In this document: one piece after another, positions 57,511-64,000 of the stretch
Numbering within the stretch: position 1 is the first letter of the stretch
Layout: each line of letters opens with the position of its first letter
NCBI GenBank assembly: GCA_043228905.1
Contig: JBHGNT010000009.1
Location: forward strand, 10,478,001 to 10,542,000
Reading direction: 5' to 3'
Origin: Azolla caroliniana
Taxonomy: Eukaryota; Polypodiophyta
DNA: 64,000 nucleotides
Made by a program: the position numbers and the translations under genes
Notes under the pieces: generated by a model
The model's input: the letters and a program-made list of their open reading frames with translations, nothing else
What the model was told of the DNA's origin: nothing
Database searches by the model: none

Positions 57511-57814
57511 TGTCGAATACAAGTGTATAATGGACGTATTCACACTATCCCTTTGTATAGCTCAAGTTTGGGCCATTTGTGTAATTAGCATAAATGGTAG
57601 TTGCCCTAAGTCGGTCACTATATAAAGTGACCTAGTAACCTTTTTGTAAGGTTGGTTGTATTATTGTTTCTATTGAATAGAAAGAGTCTTTTGTGCCTCC
57701 TCTTTCTCTCTCTCTCTCTATCTCTGTGCACGATCTTGGAAACTGTCATACGCAGGTACTCAACCCCAATCGAATGCTACTTGATCTTCCGCATTGACGG
57801 CCTTGTCTACAACA
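57511..57814 (+). repeat. D 5' LTR
   Basis: It begins TGTCGAATAC and ends GTCTACAACA. A TATA-like ACTATATAAAG lies near 57619-57629, with a (CT)n tract about 90 bp downstream of it. It is 304 bp, against 306 bp for the 3' copy. Confidence 0.96.
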
Positions 57815-57816
57815 TC

Positions 57817-57830
57817 TGGTATCAGAGCGC
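57817..57830 (+). other. D tRNA primer-binding site
   Basis: TGGTATCAGAGCGC, two bases after the LTR end. It would be primed by initiator-Met tRNA. Confidence 0.93.
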
Positions 57831-58357
57831 GAGGTCCCTCAACCCGCTGTCGGCCGTCATCATAGCCTGCACAGTATTCGGCCTTTCGCTTCATCCTAGT
57901 CTGCAAAGCATTCGGTTTCTTGCGTCATTCGAAGAAACAGAGAAGAAAGTAGGCAAACACAAGCTTGAATCTCGCTGCGTTAGATCATCACTCGGAGTAA
58001 GCCAGTCGGCTGTACTCTACTTCCTTGATCGTAACTGCTTGAGGTGGGCTTCCTGCACAACGACGACTTCAAGGACAACCCCAGTTCGTGTTTCATTCGA
58101 TTGGACAATAATCGGAAGGACCAGTCGGTTCCATTGCTCTCACCGTTGCAGTCAACCGAAACCGAATTGGCTTGAAGTACTGTCGGATCGTTAAATCTAG
58201 GTTCAACTCGACTAAGACAGTTGTCGGTAGTCAATCCGAACCAAATCCCCGATTCTCCGTAATCAACATCACTTGTGTCCAACTTCGGCTAGAACGACAC
58301 TGAGTGGGCCAAACCGCTGCACTTCACCAAAGTTCGTAGCCGACTTAGGGCAGAGTC

Positions 58358-61300
58358 ATGACATCAACATCCGGCTCGTCAGAAATGAGTCTACGAAAGT
58401 TCGATGGATCGAACTTCAACTTCTGGAAGGAGCAAATGCAGGACTATCTCATAGTCAAGGGGCAAATCGATCCCATCGAAAATGAAGCACCTCCAGAAGG
58501 ATACAAACCAATTGAGTGGCAGAAGCTGGACAGAATCGTCCGCGCCACGATTCGGATGCACCTATCGGAATCGGTATACTTTACGGTGCAATCGTGTACG
58601 ACAACATTCGAACTGTGGAAAACACTGTCGGACACCTACGAAAAGAAGGTCGCTGCAACGAAGATGTTTCTGATCCGGCGCCTCTACAACTTGCGGATGA
58701 AAGAATCAGATTCGGTTCAAGCACATCTCAATGAGTACGAAAACATAAGCTCCCAAATCTCATCTCAGGGGACGGCAATCGAGGATGAACTCAGAGCAAT
58801 GATACTCATGAGCAACCTTCCCTCATCATGGGAAACTTTCGTCACAACCGTGTGCAACGCGTCAACCACGGCTGTTAAATACTCCGCAGTCACGAGCGCA
58901 ATCCTGACCGAAGCAGCTTGGAGAAAGTCTTTCGCCAAAGACTCAACAGACGACGCTTATGTAGTACAAGGTTCGACAGAACGATCGAACATACGAGGAA
59001 GAGACTCCTCACGGCAGCCGAACAATCAGCGAAGACGGAGCCAGTCACGGGATAATCGAATCTGCAACTATTGCAAGAAACCCGGACACATCAAAGCCGA
59101 CTGCCGCGCACTCAAGAACAAGAACGACAAGTCTCAGAAATCAGACAAGAAGAGTGGCCGGCATGAGGAGATCAATTACGTCAGCTTCTCAGCTGATGTG
59201 CTACCAAACGACCCGAATATACTATCAATCGAAAATCCAGTCGGATCAGAAGTTCTGCTCACGACTGAAGAATCGAGCACATGGCTCTTAGATTCGGGCG
59301 CGTCATTTCACGTGACTCCTCATCGATCCCAATTTCGGCAATATACAATCCGTCACTCCGACTCAGTTCGAGTCGGCAACTCGCAACACTGTGACATCAT
59401 TGGAATCGGCACAGTAGAGCTCAACCTTGCAGGTGGCTCTACACTTGTACTTCACAATGTCTGACATGTACCCGAGCTCTCAAGGCCATTGATCTCAGTC
59501 GGACAACTAGATGAAGACGGCATTCGTGCCGGTTTTTCTTCGGGAGGGTGGACACTCCACAGGGGGAACCTCCTGCTTGCTAGAGGACCCAAGATACACT
59601 CACTGTATCCGTTACATGTTACGCTCAGAGAGGATAACCTGTTTTTGGTGGATATTCCTGTGTCATCACTATGGCACAGAAGATTAGGACACCTCAGCAA
59701 GGCCGGCATTACGCACCTATCTAGAGCCGGATACATCCCTAAACTCTCCTTCTCGGACCATCAATTCTGCGAACATTGCCAGTATGGCAAACAAGCAGCC
59801 GCATCACACCCGACATCAGCACCAAGAGAAACGAGACCTCTCGATTTAGTCCACTCGGATGTCTGTGGCCCAATGCCGCATCAGTCTCTCGGCGGTGCCT
59901 CTTACTTCGTCAGTTTTATTGACGATTCGACTCGAAAGGTGTGGGCTTATCCAATTCGCACCAAAGATCGTGTCTTCTCCGATTGGCTCGCTATGGTAGA
60001 AAATCAAACTGACCGAAAACTAAAATGCTTTCGGACCGACAATGGGGGAGAGTTCAAATCAGAAGAATTCGTCAAATTCTGCCGACAACGCGGCATCCGA
60101 CGTGAATTTACGGCACCACACAGTCCGGAGCAAAACGGGATTGCAGAACGCATGAATCGGACAATCCAAGAACGGATAGTTTCCATGCTCCAACACTCCG
60201 GACTGTCGGATGGCTTCTGGGCAGAGGCTCTACTCACGGCAGTACACATAATCAATATGTCGCCAAGCAGACCTCTAGGACTTCAAATTCCTCAGGAACT
60301 ATGGATCGGCAGTAAGCCGAATTACGACAAGCTGAGGATCTTCGGATGCGAGGCGTACGCCCTTATTCCGAAAGATGATCGCCGAAAACTTGCACCTCGG
60401 TCCAGGAAATGCATTTTCCTTGGATATGGATCAGACGGCGAAATGGGATACCGACTCTGGGACCCCGAACGCAGACAAATCGTTCGAAGTTCGGACGTTG
60501 TGTTCAACGAGTCGGCTATGATTCCATCAGTCGAAACACCAATCGAAGTCCGAAGGGTAACATTTTCCGATGTGCTGACCCTTCAAGAAGGCCCCGCTCT
60601 CAACACACGGTCAGCTTCACGGGTAGCTGAACCTTACACTACCGACTCGGACAACTCTGACTCGGCACAGCAGAATAATTCGCTTTCGGACCATCCGACC
60701 TCGATACCCGATACGACCAGTCCAATCATACCTCGACGATCCGAGAGACTGTCGCAACCTCTGGAGAGGTATTCTCTTGGAATTTTCTTCACCGACGCCG
60801 GCGAACCGACGTCTTACGAAGAAGCATCGACATCTGTCGATTCAGCCACCTGGCATCTGGCGATGGAGTCGGAAATGCACTCCATTCGGGCAAACAAGAC
60901 TTGGGATCTGGTCGACTTACCTAAGAATCGACATGCTCTTCCTTGCAAGTGGGTTTATCGACTAAAAGAGACGTCTGATTCGACCACCCCAAAGTACAAG
61001 GCCAGATTAGTTGCGAAGGGCTTCCGACAAGAATATGGCGTCGACTTCGACGAGATTTTTTCACCAGTGGTGAAAATGACAACCCTTCGTTTTCTACTCG
61101 GCGTAGTGGCAGCCGACAACTTGGAGCTGATTCAGCTAGATGTCAAAACAGCCTTCCTCCATGGTGATCTTGAAGAGGAAATTTATATGGAGCAGCCAAA
61201 AGGCTTCGTGGCAACTGGCCAAGAACATCTAGTCTGCCGACTCAGGAAGAGTCTATACGGCCTCAAACAGGCACCGCGACAATGGTACAAGAAGTTCGAC

Positions 61301-62380
61301 GACTTCATCCAATCGATCGGCTTCTCAAAAAGCGATGAGGACCATTGTCTTTTTACCAACACAGCTCAAGATGGATCACCCATCTTCCTCATCATTTACG
61401 TGGACGACATGCTAATTTCTGGACGCCACGCGGGCGAACTTGCCGATCTCATTCGGCAATTGCGGTTGAAGTTTGCCATGAAGGACCTCGGTCCGGCACG
61501 ACACATACTTGGCATGAAAATTAGTCGGCATCGCGATAAACAACATCTTTTTTTGTCTCAGACCGACTATATCGGACGTGTCTTGGAACGCTTCAACATG
61601 CAATCAGCCAAATCTGCTTCAACCCCGCTCCCCATGAATCTTCGGCTCTCTCAGCGAGACTGCCCGACATCCGGTCCGGAGGGGGAAGATATGAAGTCGG
61701 TACCGTATGCACCGGCAGTCGGCTCCCTTATGTACCTGATGGTCGCGACACGGCCTGATATTTCTCATGCCGTAGGAGTCGTTAGCAGATTTATGCACAA
61801 TCCTGGCCGATCGCATTGGAACGCAGTCAAGCATGTGTTCAAATATCTGGCTGGCACAAAAGACCACGGCATTCTTTTCGGTCCGAACTCAACCTCAGGC
61901 GTAGTCGGTTACACCGACTTGGACTTCGCCGGCTGTATAGACAGTCGGAAATCAACAACTGGATACTGCTTCAAATTCGGCAATGGAGCAATTTCGTGGA
62001 AGTCGAAACTTCAGGAGTGCACAGCGACCTCAACGACCGAAGCAGAATATGTAGCTGCGTCCGACGCTGCAAAAGAAGCTTTGTGGCTCGGCCGGCTGGC
62101 GCACACGTTTCGACAAGTCGACCATGACTCGGCCCCAGTTGTCTATAGCGACAGTCAAGGTGCTGTTGCCTTGTCGAAAAATCCGGTTCACCACAACGCC
62201 TCCAAACATATCGACGTTCGATATCACTTCGTTCGGGACTGCGTCATTTCAGGGAAAATCGGTCTAGAGAAAATATCCACAACCGACAATGTCGCAGATG
62301 GAATGACCAAGTGTCTTTCGGCAGACCGCTTTCGGTCCCTTCGGCATCAGATGGGCGTAACGACAAACCAGTCCGGTTAG
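58358..62380 (+). pseudogene. D gag-pol polyprotein, complete except for one in-frame stop
   Basis: One frame of 1340 codons carries a TGA at 59462-59464 (codon 369). Gag starts at ATG 58358; its CCHC knuckle CNYCKKPGHIKADC is at about residues 235-248. Protease has LLDSGASFHVTPH near 310. Integrase has its His-His-Cys-Cys zinc site (about 440-474) and a D-x59-D-x35-E triad (Asp 501, Asp 561, Glu 597). RT spans about 850-1100 with QLDVKTAFLHGD and LIIYVDDMLISG. RNase H spans about 1185-1320 with YTDLDFAG, TEAEY and VYSDSQG. All these residues are intact. The stop lies between protease and integrase, so without readthrough only gag and protease are made. In B the same codon is CGA, so a C-to-T change is likely. 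Confidence 0.95.
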
Positions 62381-62574
62381 AGCCGAACACAGCGCAGGAT
62401 GGTTTTCAGACAACCGACATCAGTTCCTTAATGATCGGCTTCAACTCTTCCGACCCGACCAGTCCGGCCTTCTGCCTTTGGACCCTGCCGACTCGAACAA
62501 AACTGATATGTCCGAGAACCTAGGTTTATACCTGTAATCCTAGATAACCCATGTATACGCCCATTACGGGGGAG

Positions 62575-62880
62575 TGTCGAATACAAGTGTATAATGGACG
62601 TATTCACACTATCCCTTTGTATAGCTCAAGTTTGGGCCATTTGTGTAATTAGCATAAATGGTAGTTGCCCTAAGTCGGTCACTATATAAAGTGACCTAGT
62701 AACCTTTTTGTAAGGTTGGTTGTATTATTGTTTCTATTGAATAGAAAGAGTCTTTTGTGCCTCCTCTCTCTCTCTCTCTCTCTCTATCTCTGTGCACGAT
62801 CTTGGAAACTGTCATACGCAGGTACTCAACCCCAATCGAATGCTACTTGATCTTCCGCATTGACGGCCTTGTCTACAACA
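62575..62880 (+). repeat. D 3' LTR
   Basis: It follows the purine tract ATTACGGGGGAG (62563-62574). The sequence is the same as the 5' LTR except in the CT tract, which is 2 bp longer. Confidence 0.96.
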
Positions 62881-63643
62881 GTAGCCTCCAACCCGACCAA
62901 CACCTCCAAACTAGAAGATGTATGGTTCGTGAGCTCGGGTGCATCCAACCACATGACATCCCACGAGGATTGGTTCAAGGAGGACCCGGCTATGTGGAAA
63001 GTGGGGATGACACAATTCCCCCATTCAACATATCGACAATGTCCCATTTGGGGAAGAAGGCAACCAAACATACATCAAGAATGTTCTGCATGTTCCTACA
63101 ATAACAAAGAACTCGGTCTCAGTTTTCCAGATAGTTGAACAAGGCATGCAAGTTTGCTTCAACGATGTAGGTTGCTTCATTGAAAAAGAAGGCGGACTTA
63201 TCGCTTGCGGTCGGAGAGAAGGTCGAATGTTCATCCTCAACTCTCACAAGATGAACTCAGCAATGTATGCCAAGGGCCAAATAATTGACGCCGACATAGA
63301 GCTGTGGCACAAGAGGATAGGCCACATTAATCTCCAAAAGCTCAAGGGAATGCAGTCGAAAGGAGTTGTCATTGGAATCCCGACCTTCATCGAAAAGGAA
63401 ATTGCAGGCGTGTGAGAAGCTTGCCAATTCAGCAAACAACACCGAAAATTATTCCCAAAGGACAAGAACACAAGCAAAGGGATCCTAGATGTAATACATT
63501 TCGATGTGTGGGGATAAGCCTAGACGGCAACATTCGGTGGTTGCTGGTAGTACATAATGTTCATTGACGACTTCTCTAGACATACCTGGATCTACCTTAT
63601 GCGACAGAAGAGCGAAGTGTTCGGACACTTCCAAAAGCTCATG
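62881..63643 (+). pseudogene. C protease and integrase remnant, continued after D
   Basis: The protease reads DVWFVSSGASNHMTSHEDWF near 62918-62978, so the catalytic Asp of Asp-Ser-Gly is Ser. The GAG-pre-integrase part is at 63146-63415 (ELWHKRIGHINLQKLKGMQS). The integrase core begins HFDVWG and FIDDFSRHTWIYLM (63500-63600), with stops. Homology ends at about 63643. Confidence 0.85.
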
Positions 63644-64000
63644 TTACCGGCTGGCAAGAAGGCTTAAGGAGGTCCAAACCAGAGTGTGGAAAGGAATAGT
63701 TTATTCGGGAACTGTTGTAATTAAAATATAGATATTAATATATGAGAAGATGTGGACGGACGGACCGGAATCGGTATGCCGATCCGGATCCGGAACGATC
63801 CCGTAAAGGTGCCGGTTGGCACCGTTTTGTATTTTGCACCGGAGACCTATATAAAGGCCCGGTTATAATGTAATCAGAAGCGGATAATTAATAGAGCTTA
63901 TTGTCTTAATCTCCCAGTGTTGATTACCGTTCTGTATTCATTGTTATATATTACGCGTGTTAATTACGAATTGCTAAGTAACCAATTAAGGTCTAATTAA
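63644..64000 (+). repeat. E: probable LTR of another element inserted in C, runs off window
   Basis: From TGTTACCGGCTGG at 63644 the sequence no longer matches copia integrase. A TATA-like CCTATATAAAGG is at 63846-63857. The TG start, the TATA spacing and the abrupt break in C fit a 5' LTR. No primer site is reached before the window ends, so the type is unknown. Confidence 0.6.

Larger units (their letters stand above)
57511..62880 (+). mobile_element. D: young, nearly intact Ty1/copia retrotransposon nested in C
   Basis: The element has 5' LTR 57511-57814, primer site 57817, one long gag-pol frame 58358-62380, a purine tract before 62575, and 3' LTR 62575-62880. The TSD is GTAGC at 57506-57510 and 62881-62885. 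The two LTRs read the same apart from the CT tract. Total length is 5370 bp, normal for a copia element. Confidence 0.97.
56039..63643 (+). mobile_element. C: Ty1/copia element, split by D and cut by E
   Basis: LTR, primer site and gag lie at 56039-57510. D is inserted at 57511-62880. C resumes at 62881 with protease and integrase and ends abruptly at about 63643, where another LTR-like sequence begins. Gag and protease resemble M1. Confidence 0.9.

Overview
This window is nuclear DNA of a flowering plant. It holds two host genes, an R2R3-MYB gene and a GTE-type bromodomain gene with plant-style introns and a telo-box. Most of the rest is Ty1/copia and L1-like retrotransposon sequence primed by the plant initiator-Met tRNA. 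I cannot name the species. No rRNA, tRNA, CRISPR or bacterial-type operon was seen.

Layout. 1-3914: decayed copia element (Cop1, + strand, 5' end outside the window). 3915-4430: unexplained. 4431-8905: second decayed copia element (M1, minus) ending in two tandem LTR copies. 8906-9275: 3' fragment of a non-LTR family called X here. 9276-13127: AT-rich intergenic DNA with a very short LINE tail and a (CT)n tract. 13128-19715: two minus-strand L1-like LINEs, the first with a clear 17-bp target-site duplication (TSD). 19716-21768: intergenic DNA with another X fragment. 21769-27271: copia element B (minus). 27370-28712: a copia gag relic and a LINE 3' part. 29072-29353: a perfect 141-bp tandem duplication.

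Host genes. An intronless MYB44-like gene (32893-34416, +) faces a convergent eight-exon bromodomain/NET gene (36877-45474, minus). I rebuilt the second gene exon by exon: all splice phases agree and it gives 374 residues, a normal size for GTE1/GTE6 proteins. Its introns carry copia relics and several tandem duplications. Its last intron holds two extra copies of its own 3' end.

45618-64000. Just upstream of the bromodomain gene lies a mosaic of L1-like copies (A1, A2, A3) and X elements joined at (GA)n tracts. From 56039 there is a nest of LTR elements. Copia C (+) is split by a young, almost intact copia D (57511-62880, 5-bp TSD GTAGC, near-identical LTRs, one internal stop). C is then cut at about 63644 by what looks like the LTR of a third element (E) that runs off the window.

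B and D are one family, and M1, C and the relic at 27370 form a second. D is the youngest insertion visible. The MYB and the bromodomain gene are the only loci I regard as functional host genes.
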